From Prevotellaceae bacterium (lineage in GTDB: Bacteria > Bacteroidota > Bacteroidia > Bacteroidales > UBA932), in NCBI GenBank assembly GCA_031278135.1, contig JAITKY010000133.1:1-6581 (forward strand): 6,581 nucleotides of DNA, given 5' to 3'. The notes beneath the pieces were generated by a model. The model saw only the letters and a list, made by a program, of their open reading frames with translations. It had not been told where the DNA came from and made no database searches. Positions within the stretch are counted from its first letter, which is position 1. Each line of letters starts with the position of its first letter. Shown piece after piece: positions 1 to 6,581 of this stretch. The translations under genes were made by a program, and so were the position numbers.

Positions 1-38
1 TCTTACCAAAATTGTGATCGATTTAGGGAAAACAAATA

Positions 39-75
39 CGCCCGCGACATATTGTTGCGGGCGCAATGTTTTTTT
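39..75. terminator. Strong hairpin with flanking T-run, likely bidirectional transcription terminator
   Basis: Bases 39-49 pair with 53-63 in an 11-bp, GC-rich stem (one G-T wobble at 46/56) around a 3-base loop. Read on the plus strand, seven T's follow at 69-75 after a 5-base spacer, the classic intrinsic-terminator layout. Read on the minus strand, the hairpin is followed by a T-rich but interrupted stretch (TATTTGTTTT). It lies about 40 bases past the stop of the hydrolase gene, so it probably ends the minus-strand cluster. The better T-run on the plus side suggests it also ends a convergent gene beyond the left edge. The stem is seen directly; termination is inferred. Confidence 0.75.
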
Positions 76-105
76 CGATGTTTGTTCATCAGTGCTCAGC
101 GCTCA

Positions 106-657
106 TCACTCTTTTGTAAAAGAAGCGATCAACTCATCGACAGTAGTAATTTCAGCGCCATAGACATCTTTCAGGTATTTGATACCGATGTTATAGTCTT
201 CTTCCGTGAAAGAATCGGTTGCATCCTTTGGCACGACGATATTGAAACCCCAACAGTATGCGTCTGCCGAAGTGTGTCGTACGCACATGTGAGCGTGGAG
301 ACCTGTTACGATAACAGTATCTACGCCAAGTTCTTTAAGCAACAGATGCAAGTCGGTTTGAAAGAATCCGCTGTACCTTCTTTTCGGCACGACAAAATCT
401 TTTTCATCCGGTTTCAGTTCGTCGATAACCTCGGCTCCGCAGGTACCTTTGATTGCGTGGTCACCCCACAGTTTCAGTTCTGCATCGACGCCTTTGATGT
501 GACAATCGTTTGCATAAACGACATATACACCATTTTCACGGGCAGCATACACTAACTTCCTAAGCGACGGAACAATTGCCCTTCCACGGTCGCAACCAAG
601 CGACCCGGTAACAAAGTCATTGAGCATATCTACCACAATTACAGCTTTTTTACCCAT
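106..657 (-). CDS. Isochorismatase-family cysteine hydrolase (nicotinamidase-related)
   Basis: A 183-residue cytosolic single-domain protein of the isochorismatase-like hydrolase superfamily, at the usual family length (about 180-210). The Asp-Lys-Cys catalytic triad is complete: D10 in VVDMLNDF, K92 in VPKRRYSGFFQTDL and C125 in VTGLHAHMCVRHTSADA. The segment DCH (51-53) followed by LKLWGDHAIKGT is the form seen in many family members annotated only as cysteine hydrolases. D51 and H53 sit where nicotinamidases place metal ligands, but I cannot assign the substrate (nicotinamide, another amide, or an isochorismate-like ester). There is no signal peptide. The ATG at 657 is chosen because the family begins within a few residues of the first beta strand (KKAVIVVDM). 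Its leader is A/T-only with no Shine-Dalgarno sequence, as in Bacteroidota. It starts 45 bases after the M16 gene ends, with no clear promoter between, so read-through from that gene is possible. Family is certain; substrate is unknown. Confidence 0.93.
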   Translation of the reverse strand: MGKKAVIVVDMLNDFVTGSLGCDRGRAIVPSLRKLVYAARENGVYVVYANDCHIKGVDAELKLWGDHAIKGTCGAEVIDELKPDEKDFVVPKRRYSGFFQTDLHLLLKELGVDTVIVTGLHAHMCVRHTSADAYCWGFNIVVPKDATDSFTEEDYNIGIKYLKDVYGAEITTVDELIASFTKE

Positions 658-702
658 TTAATTTAATTTTAATTTGATTTATATAAAAACATTAATTTCA
701 AC

Positions 703-3609
703 TTAATATCCGAAAATCTTCTCCTGCGTTAATTTTTGAACTTTTCCCAAACTGTTCAGGAAATTTATATCCATATCTATAGTATCACCTAATATACAAT
801 ATGTATAAGACCTGTTTTTAACATATTTTTCCTGAAATGCCTTGACATTCGCCAAATTCATATCCTTAACCTTTTCGAAAACATCTTTTCGTGAATCGTA
901 ATCATAACCGAATTCCTTAGCTCTAAGATAACTCCACAGCACAGCATCACGCAATATCCTTTCAGTGCGGATGTTCGACAAAATTCCTTCCTTTGCCAGA
1001 TCGAATGCCTTTTCCGATTCGGGCATATTGTTCAATATCTCGATAAATGCGGCATTTGCATCGGCGAGTTTGTCGGTCTGCGTTGCAATCATGGTAGCCA
1101 TATAGTACGACCTGTCGGGTTTTCCGGGCGACAAATACGAAGCGCCGGCGCTGTATGCCAAACCTCGCGCCTCGCGCATCTCCTGAAACACAATACTGTT
1201 CATTCCACCGCCAAAATAACTGTTATACAATTGACAGTCGGGTTCAATTGCCTTGTTGTAACCTGTTTCGCCTTTCGATATCATTGAAAGATAAATCTGT
1301 TTTGCCTCATAATGAGCCAGATACACTTTATTTTCGTTTGTTTCCTGTTCGACGAATTTGATAGCTTCGGGTACGGGCTGCAATTTATTGGCAACAGCAT
1401 GTTTCTGATTGATAATCTCTACAATCTGTTTTTTAGTTAACGGTCCGTAATAAAGTATCCGATGTTCGTAGTTTTTGAGCGATTTAATTTTATCGACTAA
1501 AACCTGCGGATTCAGCGATTTCAGTTCTTTAGCTGAAGGAATATTCGTAATAGCAGATTTCGGTCCCCATTGTCCGTAACTGCGTAATCGCGAAAAGTTT
1601 GCGCTTTGATTAGCCTTTGCATCCACTCTCGATTTCAAAATATCGGACGTCAAATTTTTCCATGCATGGACATCGACAACCGCATCAGCCAGACGTTCTT
1701 CCAACAACGCCAGAGCCTTCTCGAAATTATCGCTTAATCCATTGATTGACACATAAACACGGTCGTTCGATGCTGATACGCCGAAAGAGCAGGCCATCTT
1801 GAAAAACTCGCTTTTTATTTCTTCCGCCGAATGTTTCGATGTCCCAAGATAATTGAGGTAACTGAATGCCGTCCCCAGCAATTTGTCATTATTATTACCC
1901 ATTTCGAAGACATAATTCATTGTAAACAAAGGATTAGCCGTGTTCTGTTTATACAGGATTTCGATATTGTTAGCTTTCAATTTTGACATATCTTTGTTGT
2001 AATCAACATAAACAGGTTCGATCGACGACACTTTGCGGTTTTTATATTCGGCAATGAAAGCGCTTTCATTGTCTCTGTTTGTCGGAATCGGAGTAATCTG
2101 CGGCTTGTCGATTTTCTTTTGTTTGGGCACACCCTGTTTTTTATAAACAACCACATAATTGTCATTGAAATATTTGTTACAGAAATTGATAACGTCTTTT
2201 TTCGTAAGTTTCGACTGAAAATCCACTATCCCGACCTGATCAGCCCAATCGAGTTGATTTATAAACGAATTTAAGAACATATAAGCAGCATAATCCGGGT
2301 CCTGTTGTTGATAATATTTCGACAGCCTGAAATTATTGATGACTGCTTCCAACAGCCAGTCATCAAATTCGCCTTTTTTCAGCAGTTCGATCTGTCCCAG
2401 CAACAAATTACGCACTTCGTCCAACGACTGTCCTTCTTTCGGCGTTCCCGACAAAATGAAAATACTGTAGTCTGCAAGAGCATCGGCAGAACTTCCTCCT
2501 CTCAAAATCTTTTGTTTCTGTACCAGATTCAAGTCAATAAGTCCTGCGTCTCCATTTGTCAGGATGTAGTCCACAAATTCGAGGATAGCAACGTCCTTGC
2601 TGTTTGCACCCGGCAAACGGTATGCAATCATGATGTTTTCAGCCTCAAGACCAATGACTTCCTTAACAATCGGCGCATTTATCGGCTGTTCGGGCGGGGT
2701 TGTAAGTTTGGGAACATCTTTGTTGACAAGTTTCCCGAAATATTTGTCGATAATCTTGATTGTTTTGTCGGGGTCCAAATCGCCAGCCATACAAATCGCC
2801 ATATTATTAGGCACATAGTAAGTGTTGAAATATTTTTTGATATTCGTTATCGACGGGTTTTTCAGATGTTCCTGCGTTCCGAGAATTGTCTGTGTCCCAT
2901 AAGGATGGTGCGGAAACAGTCCTGCCATAACAGAGTCAAACATTTTCCTTATATCACTTGTAAGGTTCATATTATATTCCTCATACACAGTTTCCAATTC
3001 AGTATGGAACAGACGGATAACCGGATCGGTAAAACGGTCGGCTTGGACTTCCGCCCAGTTTTCTATCTGATTTGCTGGAATATTTTCGACGTATGCCGTG
3101 ACATCGTACGATGTAAAAGCATTTGTTCCCTGCGAACCGATGCTGTTCATCAGTTTGTCATACTCGTTTGGAATAGCGATTTTTGCGGCTGCCTGCGAAA
3201 CGCTGTCAATTTTGGCGTATAAGGCTATACGTTCGTTTTCGTCTGTCGTTTTCCTGTAAACTTCAAACAGTCGTTCGATTTCGTCGAGCAATATTTTTTC
3301 TGTTTTGTAGTTTGAAGTACCGATTTTTTTTGTTCCTTTAAACATCAGGTGTTCAAAGTAATGAGCCAATCCAGTTGTTTCGGCGGGATCGTTTTTTCCG
3401 CCAACTCTAACAGCAATATACGTTTGGATTCTCGGTTTGTCGTTGTTTATTGACAGATAGACTTTCAGCCCGTTGTCCAAAGTGTATATCCGTGCATTCA
3501 ATGGATCGCCCTCAACGGTTTCATACCTGTACTTCAGCGAATTGTCGTTTGTACAGGCGAACAGCAACGCAAATATGGTTGCAAATGTTAATGATAAAAA
3601 TTTTCTCAT
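703..3609 (-). CDS. M16 family zinc metallopeptidase, two-unit, lipoprotein
   Basis: A 968-residue insulinase/pitrilysin-type peptidase with two fused M16 units, at the usual length for this bacterial form. The N-terminus is a lipoprotein signal: a basic start, a hydrophobic core and lipobox LFAC with C19 as the predicted lipidated residue. The residues after C19 (TNDNS) lack the acidic/lysine-rich surface-export signal known in Bacteroidota, so a periplasm-facing anchor is more likely. The first unit is catalytic: the inverted zinc motif HYFEH (H83, E86, H87), then the probable third ligand E204 in HTELETVYEEY. Its M16 C-terminal domain spans about 250-430. The second unit (about 545-885) has lost the zinc motif (TAFSYLNYLG at about 580-590). 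It keeps the glycine-rich YFGGGMNS (798-805) and the R812/Y819 pair in MREARGLAY, which in this family binds the substrate C-terminus. It likely degrades peptides in the cell envelope; the substrate is unknown. The ATG at 3609 sits directly before the signal peptide, 18 bases after the regulator's stop. Confidence 0.95.
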   Translation of the reverse strand: MRKFLSLTFATIFALLFACTNDNSLKYRYETVEGDPLNARIYTLDNGLKVYLSINNDKPRIQTYIAVRVGGKNDPAETTGLAHYFEHLMFKGTKKIGTSNYKTEKILLDEIERLFEVYRKTTDENERIALYAKIDSVSQAAAKIAIPNEYDKLMNSIGSQGTNAFTSYDVTAYVENIPANQIENWAEVQADRFTDPVIRLFHTELETVYEEYNMNLTSDIRKMFDSVMAGLFPHHPYGTQTILGTQEHLKNPSITNIKKYFNTYYVPNNMAICMAGDLDPDKTIKIIDKYFGKLVNKDVPKLTTPPEQPINAPIVKEVIGLEAENIMIAYRLPGANSKDVAILEFVDYILTNGDAGLIDLNLVQKQKILRGGSSADALADYSIFILSGTPKEGQSLDEVRNLLLGQIELLKKGEFDDWLLEAVINNFRLSKYYQQQDPDYAAYMFLNSFINQLDWADQVGIVDFQSKLTKKDVINFCNKYFNDNYVVVYKKQGVPKQKKIDKPQITPIPTNRDNESAFIAEYKNRKVSSIEPVYVDYNKDMSKLKANNIEILYKQNTANPLFTMNYVFEMGNNNDKLLGTAFSYLNYLGTSKHSAEEIKSEFFKMACSFGVSASNDRVYVSINGLSDNFEKALALLEERLADAVVDVHAWKNLTSDILKSRVDAKANQSANFSRLRSYGQWGPKSAITNIPSAKELKSLNPQVLVDKIKSLKNYEHRILYYGPLTKKQIVEIINQKHAVANKLQPVPEAIKFVEQETNENKVYLAHYEAKQIYLSMISKGETGYNKAIEPDCQLYNSYFGGGMNSIVFQEMREARGLAYSAGASYLSPGKPDRSYYMATMIATQTDKLADANAAFIEILNNMPESEKAFDLAKEGILSNIRTERILRDAVLWSYLRAKEFGYDYDSRKDVFEKVKDMNLANVKAFQEKYVKNRSYTYCILGDTIDMDINFLNSLGKVQKLTQEKIFGY

Positions 3610-3627
3610 AATTATTTATTTAAAATT

Positions 3628-4248
3628 TTACTGTCTGAATCGTAATTTTAATTTTTGCAGATTACTTTTTATATCGATTTCTGATCTTCCGAGTCGTTTT
3701 GTCAGAAAAAAGAGCGGTTCCCTGTAATTTTGTTTTAAAAAATTGATTTCCGCCTGCGACAGTTTTTTGCAGTTTTTGATTTCTTTGACTGCCATTGTAT
3801 TGCGTTCGCTGTTAGTCACGATTTCGAGCCGACAGTTCAGCAAATTTGCAATTTGCGACACTATGTCGCTTCCGGTTGAACGTTTTGCCGATTCGATCAA
3901 CGACATGTTACAACACGCTATTCCAAGCATTTCGGCGAATTTACGCTGACGAAAATTTTTTTCAATCCTGATATTTTTCAATTGGATTAAAATTCGTTCT
4001 CTTTCAGTTACCCATTTCCCGCGTTCGACTCTAAGTTTCCCGTCTTCAACGATTTCCAAAGTTGAATCCAGAATCCGGGCGATTTTAGCCAAAGTGTCGA
4101 TGCCAACCGAATGACGTCCGGCTTCGATGCGGGTTACGCTTGCCGAAGAAATACCCGTCAATTTTGCAAGTCGCTGTTTAGTATATCCTTTCATCAACCG
4201 TAGTTCTCCGATTCTTTTTCCAATTCTTTTCCGACTATTCTCTTCCAT
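3628..4248 (-). CDS. Transcriptional regulator with two tandem XRE-type HTH domains and a C-terminal DNA-binding-like module
   Basis: A 206-residue, basic, soluble protein. Two HTH_3/Cro-cI-type domains align without gaps at an offset of 77 residues: 12-69 (TKQRLAKLTGISSASVTRIEAG and following) and 89-146 (RQRKFAEMLGIACCNMSLIESA and following). I count 17 identities in 58 positions, and both end in LEIV, which points to an internal duplication. After a short basic linker, 163-202 (LSQAEINFLKQNY, then LTKRLGRSEIDIKSNLQKLKL) fits the short Myb-like pattern of an acidic helix, FLxxNY, a leucine helix, LGRS and a final recognition-type helix. It could therefore be a third DNA-binding module. There is no peptidase, ligand-binding or sensor domain. 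It starts 61 bases after thrS ends and lies 18 bases upstream of the M16 peptidase, so it is probably co-transcribed with that gene. An inverted repeat just before its start may be its own operator. The HTH family call is firm; targets are unknown, and the third module is inferred from pattern only. Confidence 0.9.
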   Translation of the reverse strand: MEENSRKRIGKRIGELRLMKGYTKQRLAKLTGISSASVTRIEAGRHSVGIDTLAKIARILDSTLEIVEDGKLRVERGKWVTERERILIQLKNIRIEKNFRQRKFAEMLGIACCNMSLIESAKRSTGSDIVSQIANLLNCRLEIVTNSERNTMAVKEIKNCKKLSQAEINFLKQNYREPLFFLTKRLGRSEIDIKSNLQKLKLRFRQ

Positions 4249-4254
4249 AACTCA

Positions 4255-4280
4255 ATAATTTTTTAAAGAACGAAAATTAT
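4255..4280. promoter_or_regulatory. Inverted repeat overlapping the candidate promoter of the XRE gene (possible operator)
   Basis: ATAATTTT (4255-4262) and AAAATTAT (4273-4280) form perfect 8-bp arms around a 10-base spacer. The repeat begins 6 bases upstream of the XRE gene's start codon. On the minus strand the right arm contains TAATTTTC (4279-4272), which matches the Bacteroidota -7 consensus TAnnTTTG at all but the last base; no TTG is visible at the -33 position. A transcript from this box would begin inside the spacer, so a protein on the repeat would cover both the -7 element and the leader. XRE regulators often repress themselves through such sites. The arms are A/T-only in an A/T-rich leader, so chance is a real alternative. 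Confidence 0.35.
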
Positions 4281-4309
4281 ATCCTTATGTTCATTTTTTC
4301 TACTTCATA

Positions 4310-6247
4310 TCAGATTCTTAATTCTTCCTCTATTTCAGTTTTAACTAAACCGACAAATTCAGCGGGTGTAAATACGCCTTTATCTCCCTCACCCTGACGG
4401 CGTAAGGCAAGCGTTCCCGCCTGTTCTTCTTTTTCGCCAACAATCAGCAAATATGGCACGCGTTTCAGTTCGTTTTCCCTGATACGTTTCCCGATAGTTT
4501 CGTTCCGGTCGTCAACAGTACAGCGTAAATCCTTGTCGTTGAGTGTCTGGCTGAGTTGATGTGCATATTCGTTATATTTTTCGCTTACAGGCAAAACAAC
4601 TGCCTGTTCGGGAATGAGCCAGAGCGGAAATTTTCCTCCGGTATGTTCAATCAGCACAGCAACAAAACGTTCCATCGATCCGAACGGCGCTCTGTGAATC
4701 ATCACAGGTCGGTGACGTTTATCGTCGGCGCCAACATATTCGAGTTCAAAACGTTCGGGTAAATTATAATCGACCTGTATTGTTCCCAATTGCCATTTAC
4801 GACCTATGGCGTCCTTAACCATGAAATCGAGTTTGGGACCGTAAAACGCTGCCTCACCTTTTTCGACAACTGTTTTCAGTCCTTTTTCCGCAGCGGCTTC
4901 AATTATTGCATTTTCAGCCTTTTCCCAATTTTCGTCCGACCCGATGTATTTTTCTTTGTTGTCGGAATCGCGCAACGATACTTGAGCAATGTAGTCTCCA
5001 AATTTCAGTATTTTAAAGATATAGAGGACGATGTCGATCACTTTGCAAAATTCTTCCTTCAACTGGTCGGGACGACAAAAAATGTGAGCATCGTCTTGAG
5101 TAAATCCTCTTACCCGTGTTAATCCGTGTAATTCACCGCTTTGCTCATAGCGATAGACTGTCCCAAATTCCGCCAGGCGTATCGGCAAATCTTTGTATGA
5201 GTGTGGTTTGGACTTGTATATTTCGCAATGATGAGGACAATTCATTGGCTTCAAAAGAAATTCTTCGCCATCTTGCGGAGTTTTAATCGGTCGAAACGAA
5301 TCCGCTCCATATTTTGCATAATGTCCCGAAGTAACGTACAACTCTTTTTGCCCGATGTGCGGAGTGATAACTTGCAGATAACCACCTTTCTTTTGTAGAT
5401 TTCGCAGAAAAACTTCCAATCGTTCACGCAATGCGGCGCCTTTCGGCAACCATAACGGCAATCCTTGCCCGACTTTTTGAGAGAATGTAAACAGTTCCAA
5501 ATCTTTACCTACTTTTCGATGATCGCGTTTTTTTGCTTCTTCGAGCATTGCAAGATATTCGTCTAAAAGTTTTTTCTTCGGGAATGTTATGCCGTAAATA
5601 CGTGTGAGCATTTTGTTTTTTTCGTTACCGCGCCAGTATGCGCCTGCGATTGCTGTGAGTTTGATTGCTTTAATCGGCTCGGTGCTTGGCAAATGTGGTC
5701 CGCGACACAAATCGGTGAAATTCCCGTTTGTGTAAAACGTTATCGTTCCGTCCTGTAAATCGTTGATTAATTCGACTTTATATTCGTCGCCTTTTTCGGT
5801 GTATGTTTTCCATGCTTCGGGCTTGCTCACGTCGCGACGGACGTATTGCTGTTTTTCACGTGCAAACTCCAGCATTTTATCTTCAATTTTCTTCAAATCC
5901 GCCTCGGTGATAACATGTTCGCCCAAATCGACGTCGTAATAAAACCCGTTTTCGATGCTCGGACCAATTCCGAACTTAACTCCCGGAAATGTAGCGTCCA
6001 AGGCTTCAGCCATAAGATGCGACGATGAATGCCAGAATGTTCGTTTTCCTTCGTCGTCGTCCCACTTATACAGTTTAATTTCAGCGTCATCGTCTATCGG
6101 ACGTGTCAAATCTCTCGTCTGACCGTTGACGCTTATCGCAAGAACTTCGCTTGCAAGTCGCGGACTGATGCTCTCTGCTATTTCCAGCCCTGTTATTCCC
6201 TTATTGTATTCTCTTATAGTCCCGTCGGGAAAAGTAATCTTAACCAT
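4310..6247 (-). CDS. thrS: Threonyl-tRNA synthetase
   Basis: A 645-residue class II aminoacyl-tRNA synthetase that charges tRNA-Thr with threonine using ATP, in the cytosol. All domains are present at normal length. The TGS domain is 1-62. The editing domain that clears Ser-tRNA-Thr has HSSSH (H73, H77) and CRGPH (C181, H185). The catalytic core runs from about 243 to 540 and the anticodon-binding domain from about 545 to 640. The threonine-binding zinc is held by C337 (MNCPHH), H388 (DDAHIF) and H518 (MIHRAPFG), matching C334/H385/H511 of the E. coli enzyme. Motif 2 arginines are R366 and R378, and motif 3 has R527 in GSMERF. The ATG at 6247 gives the canonical MVKITFPDG opening. There is no Shine-Dalgarno sequence; the leader is short and follows a TAnnTTTG box. 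In many bacteria infC-rpmI-rplT follow thrS; here an XRE regulator follows after 61 bases. The gene is intact and essential by family role. Confidence 0.99.
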   Translation of the reverse strand: MVKITFPDGTIREYNKGITGLEIAESISPRLASEVLAISVNGQTRDLTRPIDDDAEIKLYKWDDDEGKRTFWHSSSHLMAEALDATFPGVKFGIGPSIENGFYYDVDLGEHVITEADLKKIEDKMLEFAREKQQYVRRDVSKPEAWKTYTEKGDEYKVELINDLQDGTITFYTNGNFTDLCRGPHLPSTEPIKAIKLTAIAGAYWRGNEKNKMLTRIYGITFPKKKLLDEYLAMLEEAKKRDHRKVGKDLELFTFSQKVGQGLPLWLPKGAALRERLEVFLRNLQKKGGYLQVITPHIGQKELYVTSGHYAKYGADSFRPIKTPQDGEEFLLKPMNCPHHCEIYKSKPHSYKDLPIRLAEFGTVYRYEQSGELHGLTRVRGFTQDDAHIFCRPDQLKEEFCKVIDIVLYIFKILKFGDYIAQVSLRDSDNKEKYIGSDENWEKAENAIIEAAAEKGLKTVVEKGEAAFYGPKLDFMVKDAIGRKWQLGTIQVDYNLPERFELEYVGADDKRHRPVMIHRAPFGSMERFVAVLIEHTGGKFPLWLIPEQAVVLPVSEKYNEYAHQLSQTLNDKDLRCTVDDRNETIGKRIRENELKRVPYLLIVGEKEEQAGTLALRRQGEGDKGVFTPAEFVGLVKTEIEEELRI

Positions 6248-6270
6248 ACTAATTTTCGTACATTAAGCCG

Positions 6271-6278
6271 CAAAATTA
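6271..6278 (-). promoter_or_regulatory. Candidate -7 box of the thrS promoter
   Basis: On the minus strand the bases read TAATTTTG, an exact match to the Bacteroidota primary-sigma -7 consensus TAnnTTTG. It lies 23 bases upstream of the thrS ATG, which predicts a 5' leader of roughly 15-20 bases. No TTG is visible about 19-21 bases further upstream. That region instead carries a 14-bp perfect A/T palindrome (6300-6313, TTAAAAATTTTTAA), which could act as an A-tract upstream element or be simple AT bias. The short leader leaves no room for a T-box or other long attenuator below this start. Confidence 0.5.
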
Positions 6279-6439
6279 ATAAACTTATTCGTTGTTGTAT
6301 TAAAAATTTTTAAAAGCGTAATGTATCAATGAATTATATTCTGACTCTTGCGGTAAAATCGCTCCGCATATTTGGTTTTTATAGCCAAGTTTTTGACTAA
6401 ATCTTTTTTGGAGGTGCTATGAAGATTTTGAAACTAATA
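6279..6439. other. Intergenic stretch between the thrS promoter and the transposase-like remnant
   Basis: No gene, tRNA or riboswitch is recognisable between the thrS promoter and the remnant. The stretch contains the 14-bp A/T palindrome at 6300-6313 and two weak hairpins. One pairs TGCGG 6349-6353 with CCGCA 6364-6368; the other pairs TTGG 6372-6375 with CCAA 6385-6388 and is followed by five T's. It also contains the orphan Shine-Dalgarno/ATG near its right end. It may be residue of the same mobile element or its target, but no terminal inverted repeat can be identified. Confidence 0.5.
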
Positions 6440-6448
6440 CAAATTTAA
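6410..6448 (+). other. Orphan translation start: strong Shine-Dalgarno plus ATG opening nine codons
   Basis: GGAGGTG at 6410-6416 lies just before ATG at 6419-6421, a very strong ribosome-binding layout. The frame gives MKILKLIQI and stops at TAA 6446-6448. None of the complete genes in this window uses a Shine-Dalgarno sequence, so this site is out of character. The frame dies where the minus-strand transposase-like remnant ends (6445). It may be the surviving 5' end of a gene cut off by a rearrangement, a tiny leader peptide, or chance. I see no further supporting sequence. Confidence 0.25.
6440..6447 (-). promoter_or_regulatory. Possible second -7 box reading toward thrS from the edge of the transposase remnant
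   Basis: The minus strand reads TAAATTTG, another exact match to TAnnTTTG, overlapping the stop codon of the transposase-like remnant. A transcript from it would carry a leader of roughly 185 bases before thrS. No -33 TTG is visible at the expected distance. In sequence this A/T-rich an eight-base degenerate match is easily random, so this is a weak candidate. Confidence 0.2.
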
Positions 6449-6581
6449 ATGCGTCGACCCTGATCTGCTACTCCTGCATATTTTTTGTCCGGATATTTTT
6501 CCTTGACTAGATGTATCTCTCTTTTGAAATCTTTGTAAAATGACTCTTTTCCATATTCCGGCGAATGAGCTATATAAGAAG
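6445..6581 (-). pseudogene. Decayed transposase-like fragment, cut by the right edge of the window
   Basis: An open frame enters from the right edge (first full codon 6579-6577) and runs 44 codons to TAA at 6447-6445. It contains SPEYGKESFYKDF (6564-6526) and KEKYPDKKYAGVAD (6504-6463). The layout, a charged PExGK segment, then a helix, then YPxxKYxGVAD, resembles the region around the second catalytic Asp of ISKra4-type DDE transposases, which usually read (I/V)ADGAxDNWxFL. Here the frame changes to QGRRI and stops. Skipping one base at about 6457 brings in DAFKFV (6455-6438), which partly restores the DNWxFL pattern, so a one-base frameshift in a dead element is likely. The product could not be functional as it stands. 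Family assignment is from memory of the motif, without a search. An ordinary hypothetical gene ending here is the alternative. Confidence 0.45.

Noticed and set aside
89..110. Direct and inverted repeats around GTGCTCAGCGCTCATCAC between the terminator and the hydrolase stop
   Set aside because: Arms are short and imperfect, no unit is repeated more than twice, and there is no stable hairpin beyond the AGCGCT core.
52..555. A 167-codon plus-strand open frame opposite the isochorismatase-family gene
   Set aside because: It starts inside the terminator hairpin and is antisense to a gene with a complete catalytic triad. The residues show no family pattern.
2305..3222. A 305-codon plus-strand open frame inside the M16 gene
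   Set aside because: It lies fully antisense to a gene with clear M16 motifs. Its translation is rich in F, C, R and Q with no recognisable domain, as expected of a reverse-frame shadow.
6300..6313. 14-bp perfect palindrome TTAAAAATTTTTAA as an operator
   Set aside because: It is pure A/T in very A/T-rich DNA with no adjacent regulator. It is mentioned only as a possible upstream promoter element.
6349..6388. Two weak hairpins upstream of thrS as a possible attenuator or T-box
   Set aside because: Stems are only 4-5 bp, there is no T-box sequence or specifier-loop layout, and the likely thrS transcription start lies well downstream of them.
1..6581. CRISPR array, tRNA or rRNA genes, or a phage module
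   Set aside because: No regularly spaced repeats, no tRNA-like cloverleaf in the intergenic stretches and no phage structural genes were found. The XRE gene alone is not enough to call a prophage.

Overview
The window reads as chromosome of an AT-rich Bacteroidota, most likely Bacteroidales. The threonyl-tRNA synthetase resembles Bacteroides-type ThrS along its whole length (from memory of the family, not a search). The starts lack Shine-Dalgarno sequences and sit behind A/T-rich leaders. A TAnnTTTG-type -7 box precedes thrS, and the M16 peptidase carries a lipoprotein signal.

All four complete genes lie on the minus strand, so transcription runs from right to left. In that order they are: thrS (6247-4310), a 206-residue regulator with two tandem XRE/Cro-type helix-turn-helix domains and a probable third DNA-binding module (4248-3628), a 968-residue two-unit M16 (insulinase/pitrilysin-type) zinc peptidase lipoprotein (3609-703), and an isochorismatase-family cysteine hydrolase (657-106). 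A strong hairpin at 39-63 closes the cluster on the left. Gaps are 61, 18 and 45 bases. The regulator and peptidase are almost certainly co-transcribed. The hydrolase may be read by the same transcript, since no promoter is visible in its leader. The regulator has its own weak promoter-like box, overlapped by an inverted repeat that could be an autoregulatory operator.

The right end (6248-6581) holds the thrS promoter region. It also holds what looks like a decayed transposase fragment on the minus strand, entering from beyond the window and ending at 6445. Beside it, on the plus strand, is a gene-start-like signal (GGAGGTG plus ATG) that opens only nine codons. This looks like an insertion/deletion scar just upstream of thrS.

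Functionally the set is mixed: translation (ThrS), transcription control (XRE protein), envelope proteolysis (M16 lipoprotein) and small-molecule amide or ester hydrolysis (isochorismatase family). I see no clearly new system. The items most worth a second look are the triple-module regulator with its upstream inverted repeat and tight coupling to the peptidase, and the mobile-element scar. The common thrS-infC linkage is absent here.
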